Notes under the pieces: model-generated
What the model saw: the letters and a program-made list of their open reading frames with translations, nothing else
Database searches by the model: none
What the model was told of the DNA's origin: nothing
From: Gymnorhina tibicen
Taxonomy: Eukaryota; Chordata; Aves; Passeriformes; Artamidae
Assembly: GCA_013399875.1 (NCBI GenBank)
Contig: VXAZ01002516.1
Span: forward strand, 62,001 to 126,000
DNA length: 64,000 nucleotides
Direction: 5' to 3'
Made by a program: the position numbers and the translations under genes
In this document: positions 38,969 through 51,427 of the stretch, piece after piece
Layout of the letters: the number at the start of each line of letters is the position of its first letter
Numbering within the stretch: the first letter of the stretch is position 1

Positions 38969-39309
38969 TGTCACTGTTGAGATGGACATGACACACACAA
39001 ACCCCACCAACAACTCCAGGCAAGAAGAAGCTCTTTATTCCAAAATAGCTGTTTATTCCAAAATATTGCCAGTATAACTACTACAATAGATTCACTGGCT
39101 ATTATTTAACTACAACATACTATTACTGGTTACCTATAACACAAGCATTCTAAGCATTCAGAAAAACACCAGGTGCAGCCTTGTTGCTGTTTTTCTGTTG
39201 TTTAGCTTTCTTGCTTCTGTTGACACTAAGTTTCTCACGGGTACAAACGGATTGTGCTAAGATCGATGTTGGAATCAGACAGGCTTGCTGACCTGCTGTT
39301 AAGTCCACA
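38969..39309 (-). mobile_element. Solo LTR of an endogenous retrovirus-like element
   Basis: A 341-bp block starts TGTCACTG and ends GTCCACA, so it carries the TG...CA ends of LTRs. It is flanked by a 6-bp direct duplication. It sits cleanly inside a CR1, which continues on both sides. On the minus strand two AATAAA polyadenylation signals can be read (plus-strand TTTATT at 39034-39039 and 39052-39057) a short way before the LTR end, so I place it on the minus strand. A 6-bp duplication is typical of class II (ERVK-like) elements. No internal viral genes are present. It is the remainder after recombination between two LTRs, and I cannot name the family. Confidence 0.82.
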
Positions 39310-39423
39310 TGTCTCCATAGGAGACGTGCTCCAACCCTCTGAGCATCTTCATGTCCCTCACCTGCACTCGCTCCTACAGGTCCATGTCCTTATGTTGGGG
39401 GCCCCAGAGCTGGATGCAGCAGC
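39310..39423 (-). repeat. CR1 LINE, second part of the interrupted copy
   Basis: Sequence resumes with 'tgtctccataggagacgtgctcc', 'ccctctgagcatcttcatg' and 'ggggccccagagctggatgcagcagctg', the direct continuation of the CR1 that stopped at 38968. It ends near 39423. The continuity across the LTR sets the order of events: CR1 first, LTR later. Confidence 0.9.
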
Positions 39424-39440
39424 TGCCTTTTTCTTAATTC

Positions 39441-39467
39441 ACAGTATCATAGAATGTTTGGGTTGGA
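39441..39467 (-). repeat. Short second CR1 3' tail
   Basis: 'acagtatcatagaatgtttgggttgga' matches the antisense 3' end of a CR1 for about 27 bases and then stops. It lies 18 bases beyond the end of the LTR-split copy. It may be a severely truncated separate insertion or a rearranged end of the first. Confidence 0.6.
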
Positions 39468-39479
39468 TGATGCATAACA

Positions 39480-42400
39480 GCTAAACCATAAACTGAAAAT
39501 CTCTTATCTACTTACAATTAGTTTTAAAAATAGCAGGCTAAATGACCTACTCACCAGTCTCCCAATTCCTACTCCTAAGATCTCCGACTATATCCTTCAT
39601 AAGTACCCACCTGCCTGCACTGACATCATGATAATTTCATGGTGCACCAATATCCTGCCTATGAAATAGAAAAAACACCAATTTCTGACCTCATGAGCAT
39701 GTTCCATGAGCAACTGTCCATGCTTGGGAGAAAACACAAATTTCATTTAAAAGATAAGGCCGAGGTTTCAAAATCGACCTGCTTCTAAAAGAGAACGAAG
39801 TATAAAAAACACAGATGAAAGAAAAGTCAGGGGAAAATCTGTCTAAATGTTAGAAAGTTTGATTTTTTGTTTTAAATAAAAGAATTACTTTAGAAAATGA
39901 AACAGAAGAAAGAATTGAGTATGTGTGTTTCATGTTAAAATACTGAGACTTCCAGACACTCCAGTTTTATTGTAAAACAAAAAGGGCCACAATATTGACA
40001 TAAATATGTACAGTAGACTATTTTGATAATTTTTTTCTAATGAATGTTTTTTCTAACTTTAGTAAATGAATAGGAATATATCCCAAGATTTATAAGAACT
40101 TAATTCCACATTTTTGCATTGCCAAGGGAACATGACTGGAAGGGACTTCTGATGTTACTGAAGCCAGTTCCTTCACATATTAGCCACAGCACTGTATATC
40201 TCAACAATGGAAAACATAAATAACCAACCTGGAAATTTCTCAGCTGTTAAGGGTACATCTCAAAAATTGAGATTGTTGATACACCCCTTCAGGTGCAGGA
40301 CTGATGTCTAAACAATCTAAACAACTGATTTGAACACACTGTAATGAACAATACTTGACAACACTTGGAAAGATAAATTATTCATCTCTAGAGGATGAAC
40401 AAACTGAATATTTTTTAAAAAATGGATTTTTTTCATGATGTATGAGAATGGCTGAGTTTGTGTATAAGCAAATACTGAAGGCTTTGAAGAAACTGCAGAA
40501 TTTGATCTATGATTAATAAGTTGAATCAGATGAAAAACACTTTCAGCAGGCTTTTGAACATAATAAAATAGTGTTATTAAAAAGGTAGCATGTAGTGGGA
40601 CTAAACGTATGAACACAAAATTTATTCATGAGTTCAGCTGAAATAAGAAATACCATAATTTCACTAACACTGGGAAGAAGAACAGGCTTTTTTAATGTTA
40701 CAAACTGTGGAAAAACAGCTATTTTATGTGAAATCATTTCAATGCATCTTGCTGCACAAGCCAATACTGCTGCTAAAAGAAGGGATTGTTTTACATGTAA
40801 ATAAGTTTTTAAGCACTTCAAGTAGCAGACTCACAAACACAGGTCTCTATAATACTTATTCCAGGTGACATTTTTAGCCATTAAAATTGTTTCTCTTGAA
40901 ATATGTATGAAATATTTTCTCATGCTAGAAACACAAATATTGAAGTTAATATCAAGAACAATTTTTTAAAGTTTCTTCATATTCAGTAAAATATCGATAA
41001 CTGTTCAAAAATGAGGTTAAGAGGGACTAAAATATCCATTTTCTTTCCCTCTCAAACATTCTTACAAGGATAATATGCTAGTGCTTTTGTGTTTCTTCAC
41101 CACTTGACTTATAATTAACTGAAAGAGTAACTTAGATATAATTACTAGATGGTGCAGAATGAACATAATAAATGAGAAAGCTTTGCTAATCTTATACTAT
41201 CTTACTGCTATTCCAGTGATCACATTAAAGAAAAAAAGCACCTAAAACGTTCTCAGTTATATTTGTTGGAACTTAGGCTAATCAGCACATGGGATATCTT
41301 CACGTCAAAATCATATTCCCTTCTTGAAAATCTTTACTAATTACTTTCTTAATAGATTTTATATGCATTAGAAAAAAACAGTAGCCTGTAGACAAAGGAA
41401 TGTGGATTCTCATTGCACAGCTCCATGAACGGAGTCATGAGGATAGAGCAGATATTTGAAGACAAGGTAAGATTTGGCTTTTAAAAATAGAGGAAAGAGA
41501 AAAGATTTTCAGAAGAATGCCTAGTAGAAGCCATTATTGCCTAGTAGAAGCCATTATTTTGTGTGGATTCTCTGCTCAGTTATAGCCAGAAATTTTCATT
41601 GAAGATTTCTGTGACAGCAAGGGGGATCCAGAAGTGCTCTGTGACATCACCTATACTATGTCACCTCCAATATGAAAAACTCCTTCAGCATAAGAGAAAA
41701 AAAATTATCATCAATATCATCATATCACATCACTGACAAACCATAATCTTCCCCATCATAAAGATAATGACTCTGCCAGCCCTTTTACTAATACTGAGAA
41801 ACTAATCAAAAATAGTAATAATATTTCTTCTCATTTCCTATTTAAATGTATTTGAGTTCAGATTATACATAATAGCTCCTGTGCTAATATAGTATTTTCA
41901 GTTTAAGTAATCCTTAATTTTTTTTTCCAGAATTGTGCACTACATTTTCATTGAATGCTCTCTAGGAAGGCTGGAATTATCTTACCTGAGTTGTCTCAGG
42001 ATCACATTTGTCATATTTAAGGATGCACCATGCTGGTGGGCCATAGACAGCCCGTTTCCAGCTGATCCACTGATTACCTTCCCCCGCTCTGTTATTTCCA
42101 GCTTACAAACACAGAGCTGGAATCAGCTTTTTCTGTAAGCCTCAGTGCATAACCTTGCATTTCACTTTGTTACAGCTCATCCTCTTCCCACTGTTCAGCT
42201 TTCAATGTCATTTCCTTATACAACATTCTAACAGCTGACTGGTGCCAAGACTGAGTAACAGAATGTCACTAGTAATGTTGTTATAAAGATTATTTTTTAT
42301 GGACAAGTGCCGAAAATCACATAATCAAACCTGACAGACCGATTTTCACCTCTTTGAATATACAGAATAGTACAGGTCTATGAGCAGGAACTTCACACAA

Positions 42401-44270
42401 CTCCTGCCAGAAAACCAGCCTCTTTTTCTGTTTGAAATGGGACATTTGTGGAGACCAGACTGAACTTTTGAGAATGCTGCTTTCCACACATATTCCCAAA
42501 TTACAGTTATGTGTGAAGGATATATGTACATACCTGTGTCCTGTTCTTTCAGGTAAGCTCACAGCATCCTGCATGTACCTATTTCAAGGTGCCCAGGTTT
42601 AGACACCCTATGGGTCTTTCAGCCCCACGTCTCATTTCTGCATTTCCAAATATAAACCAGACAAAATTTTAAGTGGCTGAATATAATTCAGTATTTCTGT
42701 ACTGGAAATAAAAGCTTGTTTCTTCTCTCCTATTCTAATCCAAATCTCTTTTCCATAAAGCTGGTGCTCCTACATCTTTAGTTAGAGAAGAAGCAGGGAG
42801 AACAGGGAGAACCATCATCCATTTTTCCTCCTGAGTAGAAGTTAATTTCTACATGCTGACAACGGTAGAAATATTGGACTCAATAACATTCTCCTTTTTT
42901 TTTTCCTACCTGTATGTTCAGAGCATTTAAGAAAGTTGCCTATAGAGAGAGGTTGTGGATCTGTTTCATCAGCTGGAAATGAAAACTTTTAAGGTTTGTC
43001 CTCATTTAAGTTCTGCATCTTCTTCAGGTAATATTAAGAATGCACAAAAGAAAAGCAATGTTGTCTTCATGTAACAATATACAGATGAATAATCTAGTCA
43101 TCCAGGTGAATAGGATGGGAGACTGGGAATTTATCAACAAGAGTACTACGAAAATGTCACTTTTTATTTAAGGCAAATTTCTGGTTTTAAGGATGAACTG
43201 TAGAAAGGAAATGGCAATGAAACTGTTGCTGTCTGGAAACTGAAATGGGTGCAAGAAAACTGCACAGATGAAACACAAGTGAAACAAAACTAGTTTGCAT
43301 GACAGGCACAAAAATCAATTCATCTGCCTGTGCAGGCAGCAGCATTTTCTTGGTCTCCTAGTGTGAAAAGTGATTTTTATCAGAAAACATCAAACTTTTA
43401 CCCAGGTAATAATCAGTTCAGATATTTGACACATCTGAGAAGCACCATTATTGTTATTTTCTGTATATGGCAGCTTGGGTAGAGAGACCTGTAACAAACA
43501 AGGAAGTTATGGGTTCTTTAAACTACAGATATTAGTCCAGTCTTTGGGTCAGCTTTTCTCATACTTGAAGGCTAAAATAAAGGATGGGTAATTTTCTCAT
43601 TTGGGATAAGTCTGGAATTGTGACAGATCAGTGAAGAAAGTCTGTTCCATGGTCAGCTTCTGTCTGTTTCTGAAGGAGGATGGTAGGTGAGATGGTGGGT
43701 ACTAGCTAGAGGTCGTAGGTAGAATAAAGCCGAGAGTTTTCTTTACAGCCTCTGGAGGAAAACAGACATTTACACACACAGTGTGCACAGCACACTTAAT
43801 CTCATCCTAAAGCAGGTTTCTAAATTGATCAGATGAATCATGCATTATTTTGCATATTTCCTTTTATGGACTATAAAAGGTAGCCGTGGTAATAAACTCA
43901 GATATAAATATTGAAGTTGCTGCAGGCTAAAATTAGTGAAATGAAACACACCCAGGAAGAAGAATGTGCTCTCAAAGACCTAGAAATGCCCTATTTAAAA
44001 CAAAACCAAAACAAAATCAGTGTTTGTTTCCACTCAGAGTTTATAGTTATGGTATAAAACAAGGGTACCCATATCCTCTCAGTATCCTTGAAGCATTTTA
44101 AAAATACATGCTGTGAGTATTTTAATATATTCATCTTCAGTAGACTAGTGAGTTCAGATTTCTTTTTCAAGTTTCAATGTTTTCCTCACCCTTACCACCC
44201 CTGTGACTTTTCTAGTTATTTTCAAATACCATTGCTTCTATCTTCAAATATATAAAAACCACGGAAACAT
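39480..44270. other. Unrecognised A+T-rich non-coding DNA
   Basis: No gene. A perfect tandem 20-mer lies at 41519-41558. Weak resemblances to degraded CR1 at about 40130-40180, 42930-42990 and 42150-42200 are too short or diverged to call. Confidence 0.5.
41519..41558. repeat. Perfect tandem duplication of a 20-mer
   Basis: gcctagtagaagccattatt occurs twice in a row with no mismatch. The absence of divergence suggests a recent slippage or repair event. Confidence 0.95.
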
Positions 44271-44274
44271 AAAT

Positions 44275-45112
44275 CTTGACAGGATCTCAAGAGAGCATGT
44301 AGTAATCTGTCCCCTAGATATGAGATAAGATGGGTATATCTTAACCATTTCTGTCAGATGCTTTTCTGAAAACATTTTCTTAAAAATATCCAGTGGGGCA
44401 GATTTTAGAGCTTCCTTGGGTAATCTGTTCCAGTGCTTTACTCCCTGGTAATCTGAATGTGTTTCTTACTACACTTTTGCAAGTTAAACTAATTTCTTTT
44501 TCCCTTATCCCCTGTGGATATAGAAAGCAATTAATCATTACCTTTTTTATAATGCAATTTAACAAATTAAAGATAGCCAACCTGTCTCAGTCTCTCTCTT
44601 CCCTTATGTAGACAAAAGGAGTCAAATTTTTTCAACCTTCCCTATAATTCATGTCTTATAAACTTTTTTCTTTTATTGTTCCTCCTTCAAACTTTCTGGG
44701 CTGTGTCTATCTTCAACTACAGTGAAACTTAAGATTTTACAATGGAACAGTGGTAGGTGAACTTTAATCATTATTTCCCATATCTTACCTCTCACATGGT
44801 CTTAATGAATCCCAGAATGAGATTCACCACTTTTGAATTATCATCTCTCTGTTGACTTTCTTTCTCCTCAGAATGTACTATCATTCCCAGGTCTCACGTG
44901 GCACATTGATGCCTTGTGAGCTATCCCTCATTTTGTACTTACACATATGATTTCTTCTTCTGGGTGCAGTGCCTTTTACTTCTCATTATTGAATTTCATC
45001 TTGTTAGATTTCATCTTATTTCCCCAGTTTCTCAAGACCATTTTGAATTTTAATGCTGCCTTGTAGGTTGCTTGTGACCTCCCTCTAGCCCTGCTTGAAT
45101 TCATCAGTGCCT
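44275..45112 (-). repeat. Ancient CR1/L3-like LINE
   Basis: A minus-strand remnant of an old amniote-wide CR1/L3-type LINE. In plus order it shows 'cttgggtaatctgttccagtgctttactccctgg', 'aagttaaactaatttctttttcccttatcc', 'gtctatcttcaactac', 'ccctcattttgtactta', 'attattgaatttcatcttgtt' and 'ccagtttctcaagaccattttgaattttaat'. These match, in order and spacing, the antisense 3' UTR and end of ORF2 of this group as I know it. The copy is heavily substituted and non-coding. Continuous similarity over more than 800 bases makes it one of the best preserved old elements here. Confidence 0.8.
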
Positions 45113-45114
45113 CA

Positions 45115-46265
45115 CAGATTAGAAAGGAAACTGATAATATTACTGAGCTAATCAGTGTGTGAAATGGAAAGTTTAAAGCAATGGTAGAGGGTGAAAAACA
45201 TTGCTGGAATTAGTTGGGAATAAATGCCTTGTGGGTAGCTACCAGCTAGGAGATACAACTCTTACATAGTGCTTCTCCTGATACTGCATATTTTGAGAAT
45301 ATTTAGTACCTATTTAGGAAAATGATGATTTGCAAACAAAGCATAACTTTAAAGTCTCTAATTCCTTAATCTCAAGCATGTGTGCTGGTAACTTGTGTCA
45401 GCCGTCTACGTGCCAAAATGATGGGTCTGTCTCAACTGGGTGATTATCCTGAGATGGGAGGCCACTTGGGATGTGTAAAAATGTGTGTTGGTGTCACACC
45501 AAAGGAAAAAAATTTCAGTAACACATTTTCTAGGACAAAGCTATAAAGCTATGCAGGTCAGAAAGCAATGAAGGTTGACTATTTCAGCAGGACAACAGCT
45601 GCATCTGAGACATTGATAACATTGGTGGGAGGCACATAGACAGCATACCAATGTCTGCAGCCCAAGATCTGCACAACACACCTCCCATATTTTATAGAGG
45701 ATTATACACAGACTGCAAGTTTTCCCATTTTAAGATGTGGAACCTGAACTGCAGTGCAGCTGGAAGCAAAATTTCCATACAAGTTTAACATTAAGTAATC
45801 AACTAAAGAGTGCATGGTGCCTGACTGAAGGAGATAACCAAAAAGGAAAAGGATATTAAGAGGGATACAGAATGTATTAATTATATGTAAATCTGTAGAT
45901 TACATCTTTTAATTTGGAAATTGTCTTCTGTATTGGAAGCAGTGGGTCAGGGATCCTGGAGCTCCTGGAAGCCTGTAGTCAGACGACGGGTGTGAGATAG
46001 CAAACATCAACAGACAGGAGATGCAGACTCTGGAAGGTGCATCCAAAAATTATTAAAAAACCTAAAAATCAATAAATCTATTTTGCATTCCTTTACCTAA
46101 GTCATTAAAGGCAATACTGAGCAGGAACCACCTTATAGGAAATATACAGATATACCTGAAATATCTTCATAGCCTAGCAATGAATCACTAACTGTGGTGT
46201 GAGGATGTTTTTTACTCAGCTGATCGTGACTCTTGTCTCATCCTTTCATACCAAATACTTAAGCA
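45115..46265. other. Unrecognised non-coding DNA
   Basis: No gene. The phrase 'tttcccattttaagatgtggaacctgaactgcagtgcag' at 45720-45760 faintly recalls a MIR 3' end but is too short to call. Confidence 0.5.
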
Positions 46266-46269
46266 GCTC

Positions 46270-46800
46270 TTCTCTGCCTGTCAGAATTAGATCAAGAATG
46301 GTTCTTCAATAACTTCTTTCATCTTCTAAAGAAAAGGTTGATCTTAATAAATTTTTAATGACATATTTCTGTTCTATCATCTTATTTTTCAAAAAAATAT
46401 ATGTATTTCAGGTTCTTCATTGCCACCATGCATAGCTTTTTTTTGTATTGTTTAAAAACTTTCAATATTTCCCTCTTACTAGGCAGTCTGCAGCATACTC
46501 CATACATCTGTTTCTCTCCTTTTACATTTATTCAGAAATACTACATCTTTTACCTTTTGCTATCACTTCTTCATGAATGAGAGCAAAAAGAAGCTTTTTT
46601 AATGTGTAGAAAAAAATACACCCTAAATTTCCCTCAGATATTAATTCTTTCTGTGTAAAATTCCAGTTCAATGACTCACTCTAATGTGTCTCTTAAATGA
46701 TAATACACAATTTTTATGGTGTTTCAAGATTTCAAATTTTTTCAATTTCCTACTGTTATCTGGATATTCCTGTATAAATGCCTCAACTGCTCATCAGGCA
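46270..46800 (-). repeat. Ancient CR1/L3-like LINE, endonuclease-side region
   Basis: Antisense landmarks in order are 'attagatcaagaatgg', 'ttctttcatcttctaaagaaaaggttgatcttaat', 'aggcagtctgcagcatactcc', 'ccagttcaatgactcactctaatgtgtctct' and 'cctactgttatctggatattcctgtataaatgcc'. They follow the upstream part of ORF2 in CR1/L3-type LINEs, the endonuclease half. Identity is low and evidence rests on order. It lies in the same orientation as the 44.28-45.11 kb block and on its 5' side, so both may derive from one large ancient insertion. Confidence 0.55.
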
Positions 46801-46804
46801 ACTC

Positions 46805-48086
46805 TCATTTTCCTCCAGCAGTTTTCAGCTAGTTTCCATGTTTTTAGCATCCTCGTCAAAACAATCTTTACCAGGATGAATAATGGTGATGATCCTAGGT
46901 ACTCTTCCCTTGTTTTGTCAGCTGGGCATCCCATGCTCCTCATAGACCTTCCTCGATGAGCACTGGCAAGGAAGATCTGGGTCTGAAACTTGCTGTGACT
47001 TCCATAAGAAAATCTTCCATAAGTAACTCTAAAAGGTTCTTACCTGACTGTATAAGCCTATACCATTATATGAATTTGGGGGAATAGACAGAAGCACCTC
47101 TTGTTATTCTGATGTCCTCACCTTTGTTCTCAGAATTTTGTAGCTGTTTCTAATGGTCTTACGGTCACTAATACCAATGTGGTTAAGCAGCTTAGAGTAG
47201 CACTGATGTTTTCAAGGTCTGCAAGATCTTGAAGGTCATCAAATTCAGATGCTTGGGCATGTCACAGCAGATTCTATTTGCAATTAAAATAGTGAGAATA
47301 ACAAGAAGATTAATTGCTTTCTGTGGAGGTATTACAGATTCATATCAATGTAATTGAGCTCATAATCTGGCCCGTTGACAGGTGAGTTCATTTATAAGGA
47401 GTGATTTCATTGTTATTGTTCTTGCCACAGTGCTTTCAAAAAAATATAGTCCTTGATCTACTCTCACATTTCAAATACATTAAAAATATGCATAAAATAA
47501 TTCCTCCTAAAATATATGCTTAGTTAATTTCCCTTCATCTCAAATAAAAAGATTGCTTCTCTCTCCTTCATCTTCCTGTCAACATGCAATTAATAGGTGG
47601 AAATAAATGTGTTCTCACAGATGTCAGTGCTGATATGGGTAAGTATGGATTAGTCTCCTAGCACAGTGGTGAACCTGGGCAAACTGCTTGGTTTCTGCAG
47701 CCAGGCTGCATCAGCTGTCAATCTCTTGTACCATGAAGCCATGCTGCGGGGGAAAAAGTTAAGTCACAAAGTGCAAGGGTTTTCAGCCTCTGTGAGCTTT
47801 GTGCCTGCACTGTTCAAGGTCAGAGGGAAGCATCCTTGGCATCCCAGTGCAAGCCTCCACTGTCACATACGGATCCAATGTTGCACTGGGAAATCCCTGG
47901 ACTTTGCAGTTACTGGTTCAGCTCGGGCAGCAAGAGAGGCAAACAAAATAGTTAAAGCCTGGGTTAAACTTTACATGTATCAGCACTAGCATAACTTCAG
48001 AGAAAACTGTAATCTTACAAAATGACAGTACTTAAAATCAAAATTGCTGACCCAGAGTGGAGTCTTCTTACATGAGGGGTTCTTAC
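46805..48086. other. Unrecognised non-coding DNA
   Basis: No gene recognised. A 107-codon frame at 47666-47989 has no domain I know. Confidence 0.5.
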
Positions 48087-48204
48087 CTGTACCCATTCCC
48101 AGTCATTAGGGTCTTTACTGCTGAGAACTCTGCATGGAGTAAGTCCAAGAGTCCTGGTACAGATTTGGTAGGTAAAGTGATAATCACCTTGAACTGAGCC
48201 ACCA
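48087..48204 (-). other. Weak candidate exon
   Basis: On the minus strand this 118-base block is bounded by a possible acceptor (tttctccag) and a strong donor (CAG|GTAAGAAC). One frame is open throughout and includes 'TYQICTRTLGLTPCRVLSS' and 'KDPNDWEWVQ', with two cysteines. The polypyrimidine tract of the acceptor is poor. A second frame is also open, so chance is a real explanation. I recognise no protein family. Confidence 0.2.
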
Positions 48205-48209
48205 CTGGA

Positions 48210-51200
48210 GAAATCATCTCACTTTCAGATCAAGGTTGCAGCGAAACACACAAATGTTGTTGTTGTTACAGAACAATAACACATAATATCAAGCACAAAA
48301 GAAGGTTGTTCCCAGGTGCTGGAGAATCATTTGCCTTAATTACTGTCTTTGACTGAAACCCCCAAAAACTGATTGCTTTAATTGAAGTTTGTGGAAATAA
48401 TATACATTTGGCAGGGGAAAAAGATTTTTTTTTTGTTTTACACCTCTGTTGTGTCTAAAATAACCACAATTACACAATCTATTGGTAAATGAATGCTTCT
48501 TTTGGTGAGTACTAGAGAACAAAGGGTATGCAGTTAAAACCAAATGTAAAAGCACTCTATATTATGCATAAAGGTTTTTAAAAACTAAAACATGTTTCCC
48601 ATATCCCCCCCAAAAAGCACTGTTAGCAATTTCACTTTATAGCAAAGTATATCAGAGATAAGTTATTACGTAAAGAAGGAAATCTCCAACTATAAAGACT
48701 TTAGATGATAGTGGCATCAAGACTGAACTATTTTCATAAGCTTCAATCTTGGCCAGCAGATGAAAAAATCTTACTCCAAAGGTCACAAACCTTTCCAGTG
48801 TGCCCAAGAGGAAAGAGGTAGCTTCAAGTCTTTCATAAATGAAATAGTAAATCTCTTTAGAGCAGCAGTTCGGAGGAGGATTTGCATTCTTCTGGATTTT
48901 TGTACTTAGAAAGTTCATCCTTTGATTTTCTGTTTTCCCTATTTAGAAAAACATTCCTTTATTCGCTGTATTGGGAAACTTTCCAAATAAGGCTAAATGA
49001 ATGATGTACCTTTTATTTTATCCCTGTAGCAAACTGACTTTATCCTCCACGTTCCAAATTTCTGTTTGAATCTTTTAAAATATCCAAGTTAGAATAATTT
49101 TATCAAAATATAAATTTTAAGACAGGATATGATAGGATGGAACCCTCAGTCCCATAAATGACTGCAGGAAACTGTAGGTATGGGCAACCTATTGCATGAG
49201 AGGTGGTAAACACCACATGACAAAATTTCTCATTTATGTCTGTCGTTGCTCTACATGAGCTTCATGCTACTGAAGGCTCCTAGGCTTTACTGTAATTACA
49301 ATATTTATATCATAGTCTTTGGAAAATATTTGGAAAATATACTTTCTTCTTTCAAAAATCCTATTTTGTACATCTGCATATTCTCTCACTCCCAGCTACC
49401 TCCTAACCGAATGCTTGCACAACAATTCAGGAGTCCAGAAAAAGATTAGGATAAATATTAATTGCATCTGACCTTTTATGCAATTGATGTACTGTCTCAA
49501 ATAGCAAACACAGAAATTTTGTGACAATTGAGGTGTTCTAGGATACTTCCTACAACTGCTGCTCTAAAAGGTGTGTTCTTCCACAGCTCCCTATAACATT
49601 TTCAAAGACTGTGGAAATATTTCAGATACCATGATACCATAAGGGGTTTTTGCACAAGATACCTTAGGTGGGTGGCTGATTTTGAAGTCTTACTTTAAGA
49701 AGTCAAGAAGGTTAAAAGAACGACTCAATTTTCTCTAAACTATATATATTTGGCCAGCTACATTTCTTAACAGCCTCCACTCATCATACTAAGGGATCTT
49801 CTTTATCTATAACGAGATCCTAAGCACTTAAATCACACTTGGACAACTACAGAGAGACACTTAAATGTGTGTGGCTTAATCCGAGTCTCACTCTAACTGT
49901 CAGATGCTGAGGTCAGTAAGGTTTTTGATTCCTTCTCCCACTAGTCTCAAAAGCCAGCTATTAAAATTTGGTCAGTTTAAAAACACTGTATTTCAGTTTG
50001 GGACCAAAACCAACTGCAGGGCTCAGTTTTAAGTGTGATGATCCCTTATGATTAAACATTGAGTTTATGATATGCTCATTACTTAAGTGTTTTTAGGAAC
50101 AGAATTGCTAGAAATGAAACAGAAGTAGTGGTGTTATAGCTGTGACATTGCAGAACAAGGTTTTCTAGCGAGAGGTAACATTCTGCTTTAGACCTAAATA
50201 TCTTTCATGGTTAGAAAAATGGAAGCCCTGGAAAGACCTGTTTTAATGTGTTTCTAGATGAAAAGCATTGTGACAGTAATGTGTAAGATGGTGTGGTTTG
50301 GGGGTTTTTGTTAATTTTGGTTTTTTTACAAAGCTCTGACTAGAGAACTACTTGTGGTACCTCCAAGTGCCATTCTCTCATGACTTGCAACGTAAGTCTA
50401 GAGATCTTGGTGGCTAAGAAAAATGTTTTGTTTATCATCAAACTGTTTTTATAGATTGCTTGAGGTAATTTAACAATGCATACTTTAGGAACATAATTTC
50501 TGCATAGGCTTCACTGAGAGTATGTAAATACTGTTTTTGAACTTGCCTTTAGCTCATTATGCATTTTAATGCAAATTTGCAATGGATAAGGTTTTGTTTT
50601 TTCTTAATTAGGTTTATAGAAATTCAGTCTGATTTAAACCTATCCTAAAATAAATGACATAGCACCCAAATGATTTAAATCAACGGTTTAGTTCACTGTA
50701 TAAATGCTGTGCTTAGATGAGCTCCTCACAGGAATTCCTCCATAAGAAGGAGCAGCTCATGGAGTTGAAGAAATGGAAAAGCTGAGCTTGAGAGGCTTTA
50801 ATGCATTCCTGTTTATAAGTGCTATTTGCATTATTATGCAGTCAGCTTTTGCAGTTTGTACAGTGTGATCCACTGCAGTTTGGGAAACTGCAAAGGCAGG
50901 ATCTGACCTGAAGCCCATATGCCTGGAGCCTTATCCTTTTTCTGCAGCATGGCTAAAGAAACTTCAGCCCTCTCATCCCCAACGTCCATCCTCTCAGTAG
51001 AGAAGAAGATTTTCATTTCCTTTGTCCTTCTCTCTTTAGACAGAACTGCTCTTATCCTCACCTACAGCCATCTGCCCAGCAGCTAAATGAGGTCCCAGTT
51101 ATTAAAATTTCCCAGCACCTTCACTCCCCCACAGCAGCAGCCTTTCTTCTTCTTCTGCCTTTCTTGCAAACATCCTGCTCATGATTCTTCCTATTATTCT

Positions 51201-51425
51201 CTTCTATCAGGAGCAATACTTTCCTTCGTGCCCTTAAAAGCAAGGAAGGACGTACAACCACTTCAGATAAATATGGTTCTAACAAGGGAAGCCAAGCTTC
51301 TGCCACGGGGAAGATGAGGAGGAAGGGAACAGGGGATATGACAGATGCCAGCCTGGTGGGAGTGACCACAGCAGCCACTGCTGATAACAAGGGTCACTGC
51401 TCACCAGCAGAAGCTGTCATCTCCC
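48210..51425. other. Unrecognised non-coding DNA
   Basis: No gene. A 12-bp palindrome overlapping an ATGCAAAT octamer lies at 50569-50581. Short frames at 51.1-51.4 kb on both strands overlap and look like chance. Confidence 0.5.
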
Positions 51426-51427
51426 AT

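Noticed and set aside
40125..40180. Possible antisense CR1 3' end ('gactggaagggacttctgatg')
   Set aside because: The similarity fades after about 40 bases and the later landmarks cannot be found.
41935..42200. Possible ancient CR1/L3 remnant
   Set aside because: A few phrases ('ataaccttgcatttcac') fit, but their order and spacing do not build a convincing element.
42930..42990. Possible CR1 scrap ('gttgcctatagagagaggttgtgg')
   Set aside because: Too short and diverged; the neighbouring CR1 segments are absent.
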